Part shown: positions 8,432-20,092 of the stretch, one piece after another
Position numbering within the stretch: the stretch's first letter is position 1
Layout of the letters: each line of letters starts with the position of its first letter
NCBI GenBank assembly: GCA_003022005.1
Contig: PXRQ01000068.1
Span: forward strand, 1 to 50,095
Direction of reading: 5' to 3'
Length of the DNA: 50,095 nucleotides
Source: Halobacteriales archaeon QS_5_70_15
GTDB taxonomy: Archaea > Halobacteriota > Halobacteria > Halobacteriales > Haloarculaceae
Made by a program: the position numbers and the translations under genes
The notes under the pieces: model-generated
Told to the model about the DNA's origin: nothing
Databases searched by the model: none
What the model saw: the letters and a program-made list of their open reading frames with translations, nothing else

Positions 8432-9068
8432 CGAGCACGCCGCCCGGTTCGACGACTACGCCGAGGAGTACGACGAGGACAAGAGCGACGAATACCTCGC
8501 GTGCCTCTCGCTACTCGTCGAGCACGCCGACCCGGAACCGGACGATCTGGTGCTGGATCTCGGGACCGGGACGGGTGCCGTCGCGCTCGCGCTGGCGCCC
8601 GACGCCGGACGGGTCATCGGCCGGGACATCAGCGAGGGGATGATGGAGAAGGCCCACGAGAAGGCCCGCGACCGGGGCATCGAGAACGTCGAGTTCGGCC
8701 GGGGGACGTTCCGCGAGCCGAACGTCGAGGGGCCCGTGGATATCGTCGTCTCGAACTTCGCGATGCACCACCTCTCGGACGCGGAGAAGCGCGAGGCCAT
8801 CGACGCCGTCGCGGTGCTCGGCCCCCGGCGGTTCGTGCTCGGAGACGTGATGTTCTTCGGCGACCCCGACCCGTCGGAGCCGTTCTACTCCCCGGAGGTG
8901 GACGACCCGGCGACGGTCGGGACGCTGGCGGACGCGCTCACGGACGCCGGGTTCGCGCTCACGGCCGTGGAGATGGTCCACGAACAGGTCGGCGTGCTCG
9001 TCGCCGAGCGGGCCGTCGATCCCGAGCCGACCCACGAGGACGAGCCCGTGGGTATGACCGAGGACTGA
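8415..9068 (+). CDS. SAM-dependent class I methyltransferase
   Basis: 217 aa from ATG 8415, inside the last codons of rnp3. Motif I is LVLDLGTGTGAVALALA, an acidic residue after the second strand (VIGRDIS) binds the SAM ribose, and motif IV is VDIVVSNFAMHHLSD. Its position between rnp3 and rnp2 suggests an RNA substrate, but no RNA-binding domain is visible, so small-molecule methylation is equally possible. The C-terminus is acidic (EPTHEDEPVGMTED). Confidence 0.85.
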   Translation: MKRSLDEHAARFDDYAEEYDEDKSDEYLACLSLLVEHADPEPDDLVLDLGTGTGAVALALAPDAGRVIGRDISEGMMEKAHEKARDRGIENVEFGRGTFREPNVEGPVDIVVSNFAMHHLSDAEKREAIDAVAVLGPRRFVLGDVMFFGDPDPSEPFYSPEVDDPATVGTLADALTDAGFALTAVEMVHEQVGVLVAERAVDPEPTHEDEPVGMTED

Positions 9069-9081
9069 ACGGGGACGGTCG

Positions 9082-9558
9082 ATGAAGCACCTCCCGAAGC
9101 ACCTCCGGCCGCGCTACCGCTACCTCGGCGTCGAACTGCGGGCCGACCCCGACGCCGGGGTCGACCGTGGAACCTTCCGGCGCCACCTCCGGTACGCCGC
9201 ACAGAACCTCGTCGGCGACGCCGGGAGCGCCGAACTCCGCCTGGAGGTGCTCGGGTTCGAGTTCGTCGACGGCGAGGGGTACGCGGTGGTCCGGTGTCGC
9301 CGCGGAACGGTCGACCGGGCGCGGGCCGTCCTCGCCTGTCTGGACGCGGTCGACGGCGAGCGTGTCCGGGCGGTGGTCCGTGGCGTCAGCGGGACCGTGC
9401 GAGGCTGTGAAGAAAAGTATATACGGCGTCCGGGCGGAGTTTCCGAGGAGAGAACGGTCGCGTTCGCGGACGCCGACCGGCGCGCCGTCGTCCGGGAGGA
9501 CGGGCTTTCAGTGCGCGTCGGGTCGTCGTACGTGGGGGCGACGCACCTCGATACCTGA
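9082..9558 (+). CDS. rnp2: RNase P protein component 2 (Pop5/Rpp14 family)
   Basis: The 158-aa product begins MKHLPKHLRPRYRYLGVELR, the family hallmark, and continues with the alpha/beta sandwich typical of Pop5 (LEVLGFEFVDGEGYAVVRCR, VRAVVRGVSGTVRGCEEKYI). It partners with Rpp30 in RNase P. The next gene, psmA, starts 3 nt after its stop, conserving the archaeal RNase P-proteasome linkage. Its length is slightly above that of many Pop5 homologues because of a C-terminal extension. Confidence 0.92.
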   Translation: MKHLPKHLRPRYRYLGVELRADPDAGVDRGTFRRHLRYAAQNLVGDAGSAELRLEVLGFEFVDGEGYAVVRCRRGTVDRARAVLACLDAVDGERVRAVVRGVSGTVRGCEEKYIRRPGGVSEERTVAFADADRRAVVREDGLSVRVGSSYVGATHLDT

Positions 9559-9561
9559 ACT

Positions 9562-10262
<701 letters not shown>

Positions 10263-10310
10263 ACCGCGGGCGAGCCCCGCCACCCGAACGCCGCCCCCGG
10301 ACACGCGAAC

Positions 10311-10320
10311 GCCTTTTATC
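10311..10320 (+). promoter_or_regulatory. TATA box of the SBDS gene
   Basis: CCTTTTATCC at about 10311-10320 lies roughly 27 nt upstream of the SBDS ATG at 10344, so the gene can be expressed independently of the broken psmA upstream. Confidence 0.5.
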
Positions 10321-10343
10321 CCGGGGGCGCACTACCGGGACAC

Positions 10344-11069
10344 ATGATATCGCTCGACGAGGCGGTGACCGCCCGCCTCGAGTCCCACGGCCAGCGGTTC
10401 GAGGTCCTCCTGGACCCGGACGCGGCGCTCGCCATCAAGCGCGGCGAGTTCGACGGCGAACTCGAGGCGGTCATCGCCGCCGAGGACGTCTTCGAGGACG
10501 CCTCGCGGGGCGACAGGCCGCCCGAGAGCGCCCTCGAGGAGGTGTTCGACACCACGGACCCGATGGAGATCATCCCCGAGGTCGTCAGGCGGGGGGAGAT
10601 ACAGATCACGGCCGAGCAGCGCCGCGAGATGCAGGAGCAGAAGCGCCGCCAGCTCATAAACAAGATCGCGCGCAACGCGGTCAACCCCCAGATGGACGAC
10701 GCGCCACACCCCCCCGAGCGCATCGAGCGGGCGCTCGAGGAGGCGGGGTTCAGGGTCGACCCGATGGAGCCCGTCGAGAGCCAGGTCGACGACGCGCTCG
10801 ACGCTCTCAGACCCGTTATCCCCATCCGGTTCGACGAGGTGGTGATGGCGGTTCGGCTCCCGGCCGAGTACGCCGGGAGCGGGCAGGCACAGATACGGCA
10901 GTTCGGCGAACTCGAGCGCGAGGAGTGGCAGAACGACGGCTCCTGGGTCGGCGTCGTCCGGTTCCCCGCCGGCCTCCAGAACGAGTTCTACGACCTCGCG
11001 AACGAGGTCTCGTCGGGCGAGGCCGATACCCGGGTCATCAAGGACGAGGACGAGATCGGCACGCGCTGA
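10344..11069 (+). CDS. Ribosome maturation protein SBDS/SDO1
   Basis: 241 aa starting [20 protein letters not shown]; the three-domain SBDS layout is visible: N-terminal FYSH domain ([26 protein letters not shown]-like AEDVFEDAS), central helical domain ([40 protein letters not shown]) and a C-terminal ferredoxin-like domain ([19 protein letters not shown]). It promotes anti-association factor release in large-subunit maturation. It follows psmA, as in many archaea. Confidence 0.95.
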   Translation: MISLDEAVTARLESHGQRFEVLLDPDAALAIKRGEFDGELEAVIAAEDVFEDASRGDRPPESALEEVFDTTDPMEIIPEVVRRGEIQITAEQRREMQEQKRRQLINKIARNAVNPQMDDAPHPPERIERALEEAGFRVDPMEPVESQVDDALDALRPVIPIRFDEVVMAVRLPAEYAGSGQAQIRQFGELEREEWQNDGSWVGVVRFPAGLQNEFYDLANEVSSGEADTRVIKDEDEIGTR

Positions 11070-11129
11070 GTCGCCACGGCCGGCACGCGCCGGTCCGATC
11101 CGGCTCGCCGGCGAGCTCACCCACCGTAA

Positions 11130-13409
<2,280 letters not shown>

Positions 13410-13536
13410 GCCGAACCGGGCGCCCGCGACGGGCGCCCCGGGAGTCGGTCCCATGAGCGGGCGTTTCGGCGGGGAAACCCTGCTGTCGCAACCGCTCTCC
13501 CGGGGACATCCCGGACACCCTAGATCCGCGCCGCGC

Positions 13537-14574
13537 CTACTCCTCGATGTCCTCGACGATCTCCTCGGGGTCGATGTCGGCCTCCTCGAGGGCCTCCTCC
13601 ATGTCGACGTCGCCCCCGCCCGCACCGCCCGCACCGCCCGCACCGCCCATGCCGCCCATCACCCCGCCGGTGCCGTCGAGGACCTCCTCGACGACGATGC
13701 GGTCGATGCCGGTCTTGTCGATGATCTCCTGGGCGATCTGCTGTTTCTGGAACAGCCACTGCTGGTTCATCGAGAGCTGCGGCGTCGCCTCGACGTACAG
13801 CGTGCGCTTCTCGACGGTCTCGGTGACCGTCTCGGGCTCGGCGTCCTCTTCGTCGGGGTCGGGCTGTTCGACGCGGGTCTCCTCGACCTCCTCGTCCTCG
13901 ATGCGCATCTCGAGGTCCATGTCGAGGAACATGTTCAGCAGCCCCTCCGCCCGCTCGAGCTGGTCGTCGACCACGCCGACGATCCCGTAGTCGTACTCGA
14001 TGTCCTCGCCGGCCAGCGGGTGGTTGAAGTCGACGCGGGCGCGGCCCCCGACGATCGTCTCGAGGACCCCCTGTCGGCCGTCTACCTGGATCCGGGCGCC
14101 GGGGTAGCGGTCGTCCTCGTCGATCTTCGACGCGGAGACGGTCTCGACCTCCGACTCGTCGTACTCGCCGAACGCCTCGCCGGCGGGGACGGTGACGCTT
14201 CCCGAGTCGCCCGCCTCCTTGCCGACGATGTCCTCCTCGACGGCCTCGAACAGGTGGCCCGACCCGAGGACGATGACCCGGGGCTCGAACGTGCCCTGGT
14301 CCTCCACGCCCTCCTCCTCGGCCACCTCGGGGTCGGTGGTGTCGACGAGCTGGCCGCCCTCGACCGTGCGGGCCGTGTACTCCAGCCGGACGAAGTCCCC
14401 GTTCTGGAGCCCCGTCGCCCCCTCCCCGGCCGCCTCGGCCCCTCCGGCTTCGGTCCCGTCGGCCTCCACCTCCTCGGCGGCCGTCTCGGTTTCCTCCACG
14501 CCGGCTCCCGCGGCGGCGGCGTCGTCTGGCTCCGCCGCGTCGGGCTCCTCGACGTCCTCGGACTGGTCGCTCAT
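13537..14574 (-). CDS. FKBP-type peptidyl-prolyl isomerase (long archaeal SlyD-like type)
   Basis: 345 aa from the ATG at 14574. After an Ala/Glu-rich N-terminal stretch of about 55 residues comes the FKBP core (GDFVRLEYTARTVEGGQLVD, VIVLGSGHLFEAVEEDIVG, VPAGEAFGEYDESEVETV) with a SlyD-type insert-in-flap region (GARIQVDGRQGVLETI, ARVDFNHPLAGEDIEY). The C-terminal region (RTLYVEATPQLSMNQQWLF, IIDKTGIDRIVVEEV) is typical of long archaeal FKBPs, then a Gly/Met-rich linker and an acidic tail. It is a folding catalyst and chaperone, probably cytoplasmic (no signal peptide). Confidence 0.93.
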   Translation of the reverse strand: MSDQSEDVEEPDAAEPDDAAAAGAGVEETETAAEEVEADGTEAGGAEAAGEGATGLQNGDFVRLEYTARTVEGGQLVDTTDPEVAEEEGVEDQGTFEPRVIVLGSGHLFEAVEEDIVGKEAGDSGSVTVPAGEAFGEYDESEVETVSASKIDEDDRYPGARIQVDGRQGVLETIVGGRARVDFNHPLAGEDIEYDYGIVGVVDDQLERAEGLLNMFLDMDLEMRIEDEEVEETRVEQPDPDEEDAEPETVTETVEKRTLYVEATPQLSMNQQWLFQKQQIAQEIIDKTGIDRIVVEEVLDGTGGVMGGMGGAGGAGGAGGGDVDMEEALEEADIDPEEIVEDIEE

Positions 14575-14703
14575 AGCCCCACGGACTGCCGTGCCACTCT
14601 TAACAATCACGTTTCGTGCCCGGCGGTCGGGGTCGCCGGTCGGGGTGGCCGGTGCCGGTCGGTGACGACCAGCCTTTTGCCCGCTACCCTCCTCCGTGGG
14701 GGC

Positions 14704-15252
14704 GTGTACGAGGTGGAACTGAAACTCGAGGCCGACCACGGCCCGGTTCGCGAGCGGCTGGCGGACCTGGGCGCCGAGCAGCTGGGGCGTGTCCGGCAGG
14801 TCGACACCTACTACGACGCCCCGGACCGCTCGTTCGCCGAGACCGACGAGGCGCTCCGCGTGCGGGTGGAGGAGCGCGACGGCGGGGAGTCGGTCAGGCT
14901 CACGTACAAGGGGCCGCTGATCGAGGCCGAGTCGAAGACCCGCGAGGAGCACGAGACGGCCCTCGGCGACGGCCCCGAGATGCGGGCCATCCTCGACGGG
15001 CTCGGGTTCATCCCCGCCGCGACCGTCGAGAAGGAGCGCGAGCGGTTCGAGTACGAGGGGTACACGGTCACGCTCGACACCGTCGACGGGCTCGGCGAGT
15101 TCGTCGAGGTCGAGACCGAGGCCGAGGCCGAGGCCGTCGAGGAGGCCCGCGAGGGCGCCGTCGCCGTGCTCCGGGAGCTCGGACTCGACCCCGACCGGCA
15201 GGTCCGCACCTCCTATCTCGGGCTGCTCCTCGACGCCGTTGATGCCCGATAG
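14704..15252 (+). CDS. CYTH-domain protein (class IV adenylate cyclase / triphosphatase family)
   Basis: 182 aa from a GTG start at 14704 giving (M)YEVELKLEADH, with the ExExK signature at residues 3-7 that defines CYTH triphosphate tunnel enzymes. Further strand motifs follow: VDTYYDAPDRSF, EALRVRVEE, RLTYKGPL, EKERERFEY, VTLDTVDGLGEFVEVET. The family hydrolyses or cyclises triphosphate substrates with divalent metals; archaeal members are of uncertain substrate. It is upstream of and close to mat, but mat has its own promoter. Confidence 0.88.
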   Translation: MYEVELKLEADHGPVRERLADLGAEQLGRVRQVDTYYDAPDRSFAETDEALRVRVEERDGGESVRLTYKGPLIEAESKTREEHETALGDGPEMRAILDGLGFIPAATVEKERERFEYEGYTVTLDTVDGLGEFVEVETEAEAEAVEEAREGAVAVLRELGLDPDRQVRTSYLGLLLDAVDAR

Positions 15253-15280
15253 TAATACGGCCGGTCGTGAAACTTTCCGT

Positions 15281-15293
15281 AAGTTATACGCCG
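15281..15293 (+). promoter_or_regulatory. TATA box of mat
   Basis: TAAGTTATACGCC at about 15281-15293 lies 22-34 nt before the chosen ATG (15315). It shares AGTTATACGC with the thiolase promoter, and it argues against the alternative upstream in-frame ATG at 15267, which would lie inside or before the promoter. Confidence 0.55.
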
Positions 15294-15314
15294 CGAGCCG
15301 GCGTGGGTCCGTTA

Positions 15315-16517
15315 ATGAGCCGACGGAACATCCGCGTCGAGCCCGTCGTGGGGCGCGCGGTGGAGGACCAGGAGGTCGAGATCGTCGAGCGGAAGGGGCT
15401 CGGCCACCCGGACTCCATCTGCGACGGCATCGCCGAGGCCGTGTCGCGTGCGCTCGCGAAGGCCTACATCGACCGGTTCGGGAAGGTCCTTCACTACAAC
15501 ACCGACGAGACCCAGCTGGTGGCGGGGTCGGCGGCGCCGGCCTACGGTGGCGGCGAGATCATCGAGCCGGTCTACATCCTCATCACGGGCCGCGCGACCA
15601 ACCGCTACGACGGCCGCCGGGTCCCGACCGAGACCATCGCGCTGCGGGCCGCCCGGAAGTACCTGACGGAGAACTTCCCGCACCTGGAGTTCGGGACGGA
15701 CGTCGTCACCGAGGCCCGGCTCGGGGAGGGGTCGGGCGACCTCCAGGAGGTGTTCGGCGAGGAGGGGAGCGTCCCGATGGCTAACGACACGTCCTTCGGC
15801 GTCGGCCACGCCCCGCTCACCGAGACCGAGCGGATCGTCCTGAACACCGAGCGGCGGCTCAACGGCGAGTACAAGGCCGAGAACCCCGAGGTCGGTCGGG
15901 ACATCAAGGTGATGGGCAAGCGCGAGGGCGACCGCATCGACGTCACGGTGGCCGCGGCGATGGTCGATCGCTACCTCGAGGACCTGGAGGCGTACGACGA
16001 GGCGGTCCGAGGGGTCCGGGAGTTCGTCGAGGGGATGGCCCAGGAGTACACCGACCGCGGGGTCGCGGTCCACGTCAACACCGCCGACGACTACGAGGAG
16101 GGGGCGGTCTATCTGACCACTTCGGGGGTCAGCGCCGAGATGGGCGACGACGGCTCCGTGGGGCGGGGCAACCGCGCGAACGGGCTCATCACCCCGAACC
16201 GCTCGATGTCGATGGAGGCGACCTCGGGGAAGAACCCGGTCAACCACGTCGGGAAGATCTACAACCTCCTCTCGACGAAGATCGCCGAGGCCGTCGTCGA
16301 GGAGGTTGGCGGTATCCGGGAGGCGCGCATCCGGCTGCTCTCGCAGATCGGCCAGCCGATCGACCGCCCGCACGTCGCCGACGCCTCGCTCGTCACCGAG
16401 GACGGCGTGAGCGTCGCCGACATCGAGGCCGAGGTCGAGGCGGTCGTCGACCGCGAACTGGCGGACGTGACCGACGTGACCTGGCGGGTCATCGACGGCG
16501 ACCTGACGACGTTCTGA
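15315..16517 (+). CDS. mat: Methionine adenosyltransferase, archaeal type
   Basis: 400 aa from ATG 15315 ([11 protein letters not shown]). The enzyme makes S-adenosylmethionine from methionine and ATP. Archaeal-type signatures are [52 protein letters not shown] and [13 protein letters not shown] [14 protein letters not shown], and [12 protein letters not shown]. Length matches the family (about 400 aa). It supplies SAM for the several methyltransferases in the window. Confidence 0.97.
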   Translation: MSRRNIRVEPVVGRAVEDQEVEIVERKGLGHPDSICDGIAEAVSRALAKAYIDRFGKVLHYNTDETQLVAGSAAPAYGGGEIIEPVYILITGRATNRYDGRRVPTETIALRAARKYLTENFPHLEFGTDVVTEARLGEGSGDLQEVFGEEGSVPMANDTSFGVGHAPLTETERIVLNTERRLNGEYKAENPEVGRDIKVMGKREGDRIDVTVAAAMVDRYLEDLEAYDEAVRGVREFVEGMAQEYTDRGVAVHVNTADDYEEGAVYLTTSGVSAEMGDDGSVGRGNRANGLITPNRSMSMEATSGKNPVNHVGKIYNLLSTKIAEAVVEEVGGIREARIRLLSQIGQPIDRPHVADASLVTEDGVSVADIEAEVEAVVDRELADVTDVTWRVIDGDLTTF

Positions 16518-16718
16518 CCCCCGGTCCCTCGCCGAGAGCCGTTCCACGGTTTCCGCTCCCCTCCCTCCCTCGGGCGTCACCGTGCGCCCGGAACAGTCAC
16601 TCCTCGCCGGCGGCCTCGAACCCCGCAGCGAGTCACGTAGCCCTTGCCGCAGACCCGTCCGAGCGGTTCCGGGTGACGCGTCGAAACCTCTTTTCCCGCG
16701 CCCCCGCTCGGTCACCCC

Positions 16719-17183
16719 ATGACGCGGGTCTGTCTCGTCGGGAGCGAGGAGGTCAACCTCCGGTACGAACTCGTCTCCCGCGAGACCGCCCGCGAGGCGC
16801 TCGCGACATACGATCCCTCGGAGCCGTACGAGAACACCGTCGGCGTCGAGACCATCAGCCTGGGATCGGCAGTGGCGCTGCTGAACGACCTGGACTGGTA
16901 CCTCGTCCGGTTTGCCGACGCGGCGTGGGTGCTCGAGCCGTCGGTGAGCGAGTCGGAGTGGCTCTCGCGGGACCTCGCGACGGCGATCCGCGACGACGAC
17001 GTCGATCCCGACGAGTCGGGCCGCTACCTCCGGATGTACGGCGTCGTCGAGGCGGACGGGACGCGACGGCTCGTCGAGCCGATGTTCGTCGCCCGGACCG
17101 GTCGCTCGCTCCCCGAGTACGACCTCCGCGAGGTCGACGACACGCTCCTCGTCCGCGTGACCGAGGCGGAGTTCGGCGCGTAG
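16719..17183 (+). CDS. Conserved haloarchaeal protein (DUF5804-like)
   Basis: 154 aa beginning MTRVCLVGSEEVNLRYELVS, with ENTVGVETISLGSAVALLND, WYLVRFADAAWVLEPSVSES and a conserved C-terminus LLVRVTEAEF. I recognise this as a small haloarchaea-specific family I know as DUF5804; no activity is established. The preceding 200 nt after mat hold no gene. Confidence 0.75.
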   Translation: MTRVCLVGSEEVNLRYELVSRETAREALATYDPSEPYENTVGVETISLGSAVALLNDLDWYLVRFADAAWVLEPSVSESEWLSRDLATAIRDDDVDPDESGRYLRMYGVVEADGTRRLVEPMFVARTGRSLPEYDLREVDDTLLVRVTEAEFGA

Positions 17184-17239
17184 ATCCGGGCCGCTTTTCA
17201 CCCTTCCGTCGGGTCGTCCACGCGTCCCTCCGATGGTCA

Positions 17240-17317
17240 TACTGTCGGACATAACTACCTGAACATCATCGCCACCACGGTAGGGCGACGTTGTTCATCG
17301 GCTTATGTCCGACAGTA
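17240..17317. repeat. 78-bp hairpin element overlapping a start codon (second palindrome type)
   Basis: Perfect 15-bp inverted arms TACTGTCGGACATAA (17240-17254) and TTATGTCCGACAGTA (17303-17317) flank a 48-nt spacer that itself folds (GAACATCATCGCC with GGCGACGTTGTTC, two mismatches). The right arm contains the ATG (17305) and first codons of the downstream membrane gene. It is either a regulatory hairpin or a MITE-like insertion that supplied the start codon. The sequence differs from the six-copy palindrome family. Confidence 0.8.
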
Positions 17318-18053
17318 CCAGCCTGCCCGCCCTCCTCTCGCGTGCCGGCGAGCGCCTCGGTTCGCTGCTACCGCTCGCCGTCGTCCCGTTCGCCATCGCC
17401 GTCGTCTCTGTCGAGCGGTTCCGCCGGATCGCCGAATCCGGTGCCGACGTGCGGTTCGGGATCTCCTTCGGCTTCCCGACCACCGTCACCACCGCCTGGG
17501 ACCTCCTGAGCCTGCCGAGCGCCGGCCCCGGGCTGAACCTCCCGACGGAGCACCTCGGGACGACGGTTCTCGTCATGCTCGTCCTCGCCGCGGGCGCGGG
17601 CGCGCTCGCCGCCCTGCCGCTCGCGCTGGTCTTCGTCCTCGCGCTGTTCGCGTTCGCCTACCTGTTCTACGCGGCGCCGTACCTCGTGGTCGTCGAGGGG
17701 GTCGACCTCCCGACCGCGCTCCGGCGCTCGTACGGCTACGCGACCTCGGGGGGCGAGTCGCCTCGTTCTCCGTCCAGTACCTCGTCGCGGTCGCGGTCGT
17801 CCCCGTCGTCGCGACGCCGCCCTTCACGACTTCGGGCGCGGGCGCGGCGCTCGGGACCGTCGTCCTCGCGCCGGTCGCGCTGCTGTTCGATACCGTGACG
17901 ATGCTGTTCGTCCGCGATCTGAGCGGCGCGACGGGGCGCGGGGAGGATACCGGTCCCGACGGGGCGGGCGATAGCACGGGGACGGAAGCGGGGACGGCAA
18001 GCGGGACGGGACGAACGGCCGCCGGTCAGTCGAACATGTCGGTCGAGACGTAG
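17305..18053 (+). pseudogene. Multi-span membrane protein, frameshifted
   Basis: The frame from ATG 17305 encodes several hydrophobic segments (LGSLLPLAVVPFAIAVVSVE, VLVMLVLAAGAGALAALPLA, VFVLALFAFAYLFYAAPYLV) and the conserved VVVEGVDLPTALRRSYGYAT, then goes out of frame near 17757. One frame over, the protein resumes (ASFSVQYLVAVAVVPVVATP, LAPVALLFDTVTMLFVRDLS) to TAG at 18051-18053. The phase change equals loss of 1 nt (GAGT-CGCC). It resembles haloarchaeal DUF7847-like proteins. Its restored 3' end overlaps the convergent cysteine synthase gene by 28 nt. Confidence 0.75.
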
Positions 18054-19021
18054 CGCTCGCCGGAGTCCCAGTAGATCGTGAGAACGAACGGACAGTCCGC
18101 GCCCTCGTCCCCGTCGGCGACGAGCACGCCGTCGCCCGCGCTCCCGCTCCCGAGGATGTCCGCGGTGTTGTCCGGTCGGGGACAGTCGGCCTGCGGTTCG
18201 GCGAGCCGCTCGGCGACGCGCTTCGCCGCGAGGTTCGACGCGCCGGACGACTGGCCCACGAGGATCCCCTCCTCGCGGGCGAGCCGGCGACACTCCGCTT
18301 CGGCGGCCTCGAGGGAGACGACCTCGACGTCGTCGATGAGGTCCGTGTCGGTGTTCGCCGAGACGAACCCCGGGCCCATCCCCTGGAAGTCGTCGTGCCC
18401 GCCCTCGCCGGTCTTGATCGGCGTGTTCCCCTCCGGCTCCACCGCGACGATCGTCATGTCGGGGAACTCCTCGCGGAGTCGCCGGGCGTTCCCCGAGAGC
18501 GTCCCGCCGGTGCCGACCCCTGCGACCAGCGCGTCCGGCTCGCGGTCGCCGGTCTGGCCGAGTATCTCTTCGGCTGTCGTCCGGTAGTGGGCCTCCGGGT
18601 TGGCGGGGTTCTCGAACTGACCCAACTGGACGGCGCCCTCCTCGCGCTCGATCTCGTCGGCGCGGTCCTTCGCGTCGGAGATGTCCCCCTCGACGAGCTC
18701 GAGGTCGGCCCCGTAGGCCCGCATGATGGCCCGGCGCTCGGGGGACTTGTCCGACGGCATGACGATGGTGACGTCGTACCCCTTCGCCGCGCCGACCAGC
18801 GAGATGCCGATGCCCGTGTTCCCGGAGGTGGGCTCGACGATGGTGTCGCCCGGCGAGAGCAGGCCGTCCCGCTCGGCGGCCTCGACCATCGCCACGGCCG
18901 GCCGATCCTTCGCGGACCCGCCGGGGTTCTTCGACTCGATCTTCGCCGCGATCACCGACCCGGGCGGCGACTCGACCTGGACCAGCGGCGACCCGATCGT
19001 CCCGAGGATACCCCTGTGCAT
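18026..19021 (-). CDS. PLP-dependent cysteine synthase family protein
   Basis: 331 aa from ATG 19021. The PLP-binding lysine is K38 in SKNPGGSAKDRPAV; the substrate loop is VEPTSGNTGIGIS and the phosphate loop GVGTGGTLSG, all fold-type II hallmarks. It probably makes cysteine from O-acetylserine or a related substrate. A TATA-like GATTAAAC (19043-19050, minus strand GTTTAATC) is about 25 nt upstream. The C-terminus YWDSGERYVSTDMFD is characteristic. It overlaps the broken membrane gene tail to tail. Confidence 0.93.
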   Translation of the reverse strand: MHRGILGTIGSPLVQVESPPGSVIAAKIESKNPGGSAKDRPAVAMVEAAERDGLLSPGDTIVEPTSGNTGIGISLVGAAKGYDVTIVMPSDKSPERRAIMRAYGADLELVEGDISDAKDRADEIEREEGAVQLGQFENPANPEAHYRTTAEEILGQTGDREPDALVAGVGTGGTLSGNARRLREEFPDMTIVAVEPEGNTPIKTGEGGHDDFQGMGPGFVSANTDTDLIDDVEVVSLEAAEAECRRLAREEGILVGQSSGASNLAAKRVAERLAEPQADCPRPDNTADILGSGSAGDGVLVADGDEGADCPFVLTIYWDSGERYVSTDMFD

Positions 19022-19118
19022 GGCCCGGGGTTCGGGGCTTCGGATTAAACACGTGTCGGACGTGCGCGGTCGCGGAGTGCGATAGGATACGGGTTCTCGA
19101 TATATCGGGGTCGGGGAG

Positions 19119-19131
19119 CCAGATATATTGA
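19119..19131 (+). promoter_or_regulatory. TATA box of the small zinc-ribbon gene
   Basis: CAGATATATTGAT (about 19119-19131) lies 25-37 nt upstream of the GTG at 19156. A second A/T-rich palindrome CGATATATCG lies just upstream, between this gene and the divergent cysteine synthase promoter, and might be an operator. Confidence 0.45.
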
Positions 19132-19155
19132 TTTCGATCACCGTACGTTCGGCCC

Positions 19156-19302
19156 GTGAACGTCGAGTTCGAGTGCGTGATCTGCGGTGAAACGGCGGTC
19201 GGGGCAGTGGACGAAGAGGAGGCGTCTTCCATCGACGGACCCCTGGAAACGTTGCGTGATTGTCCCAACTGTGACGTGGAAACGATCTGGATGGAGTCCT
19301 GA
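19156..19302 (+). CDS. 48-aa zinc-ribbon miniprotein
   Basis: GTG start at 19156; the product begins MNVEFECVICGETAV and ends DCPNCDVETIWMES. Two CxxC knuckles (CVIC and CPNC) spaced about 27 residues apart form a rubredoxin/zinc-ribbon-like metal site. A good TATA box lies at leaderless distance. It is too short for most gene finders but composition and motifs support it. Haloarchaea are rich in such zinc micro-proteins; its role is unknown. Confidence 0.72.
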   Translation: MNVEFECVICGETAVGAVDEEEASSIDGPLETLRDCPNCDVETIWMES

Positions 19303-19500
19303 GGTGGCTACGCCGCCCCTCCGTTCGGTCCGGGCGCCGATCCGGAACGGGCGGATCGACGAGTAGGCCGTTTCGTCCCTCGCTTCGGAAGCGTCCACCC
19401 TCCGCCCCGAGAGGGAAGGCGACGTGATGCCCGGACCGGATCCGACCGGGACGGGCGAGGTAACGGTGTGGTAACGTTTTCACGCCGAGGGTTCGACTAA
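19303..19500. other. Intergenic region before palindromic copy B
   Basis: No gene is apparent. An A/T-richer stretch, GGTAACGGTGTGGTAACG, at about 19459-19476 contains a direct repeat of GGTAACG and could be a control site. Confidence 0.3.
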
Positions 19501-19579
19501 TACGGTCGTGCGTCACGATGTACCGGCGATAACCCGGACAGGGTCGGGTACCGACGGTAAAGAACTACGCACGACCGTA
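19501..19579. repeat. Dispersed palindromic element, copy B
   Basis: 79 bp with perfect 13-bp outer arms TACGGTCGTGCGT (19501-19513) and ACGCACGACCGTA (19567-19579) and an inner stem GTACCGGCG with CCGACGGTA-like pairing. It is preceded by TAA and followed by TGA. It ends 7 nt before the ATG of the DUF488 gene, so the promoter of that gene must lie within or upstream of the element. Confidence 0.9.
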
Positions 19580-19586
19580 TGAAGGT

Positions 19587-20021
19587 ATGGCTCGTGGCAC
19601 CGTCGGCGAGACGTACGCCGCCGCGCTCCAGCACGACCTCGCGGGCATCGGGGACGCGACGCTCGTGGGTGTCGTCCGCAGACCGACGGGCTGGTTCCGG
19701 GGGCTCCTCGAGGAGAACCACCCGGATCTCGGCCCGCCCGAGGCGCTCCTCTCGGAGGTGAACGAGCGTCACGAGTCCCTCGCGGCCCGCGGGATGTGCG
19801 ACGAGGGGGCGCACAACGCCGCCTGGGCGGAGACCGACTTCGCCCGGCGGTACCGCGAGTACCTCCAGGGGTCCGACGAGGCGGAGGCGGCGGTCGAAGA
19901 AGGCCTCGTCGGTCGGATCACGAACGGCGAGGACGTCGTCCTCGTCCGCTTCGAGGGCGAGAACACGCGCTGTCACCGGCACCTGCTGGTGGACCACCTC
20001 CGGGACCGGCTCGGACGCTGA
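19587..20021 (+). CDS. DUF488-family protein
   Basis: 144 aa, MARGTVGETYAAALQHDLAG..., with the family pattern LVGVVRRPTGWFRGLLEENHPDLGPP (split here: LVGVVRRPTGWF, ENHPDLGPPEALL), AARGMCDEGAHNAAW, FARRYREYL and the C-terminal cysteine/histidine cluster VRFEGENTRCHRHLLV typical of DUF488. The fold is known, the function is not. A palindromic element lies immediately upstream of the start. Confidence 0.82.
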   Translation: MARGTVGETYAAALQHDLAGIGDATLVGVVRRPTGWFRGLLEENHPDLGPPEALLSEVNERHESLAARGMCDEGAHNAAWAETDFARRYREYLQGSDEAEAAVEEGLVGRITNGEDVVLVRFEGENTRCHRHLLVDHLRDRLGR

Positions 20022-20092
20022 TCCTTCGCCCGTCCGGTCCCCACCCCGCTCGATTCGGGGGGCTTATGCCGCGAGCAGGCCTGGGGCGGGAC

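Noticed and set aside
9410..9430. AAAGTATATACGG as the psmA promoter
   Set aside because: It lies inside rnp2, about 140 nt before the psmA start, too far for a haloarchaeal leaderless promoter, so it is left unassigned.
15250..15275. GTAATACGGCCGGTCGTGAAAC resembling the left end of the palindromic family (written here across the mat leader)
   Set aside because: There is no matching inverted arm within 100 bp, so it is not counted as a copy.
15312..17252. Long minus-strand open frame antisense to mat and its neighbour
   Set aside because: It is the codon shadow of mat; composition is non-halophilic and there is no family match.
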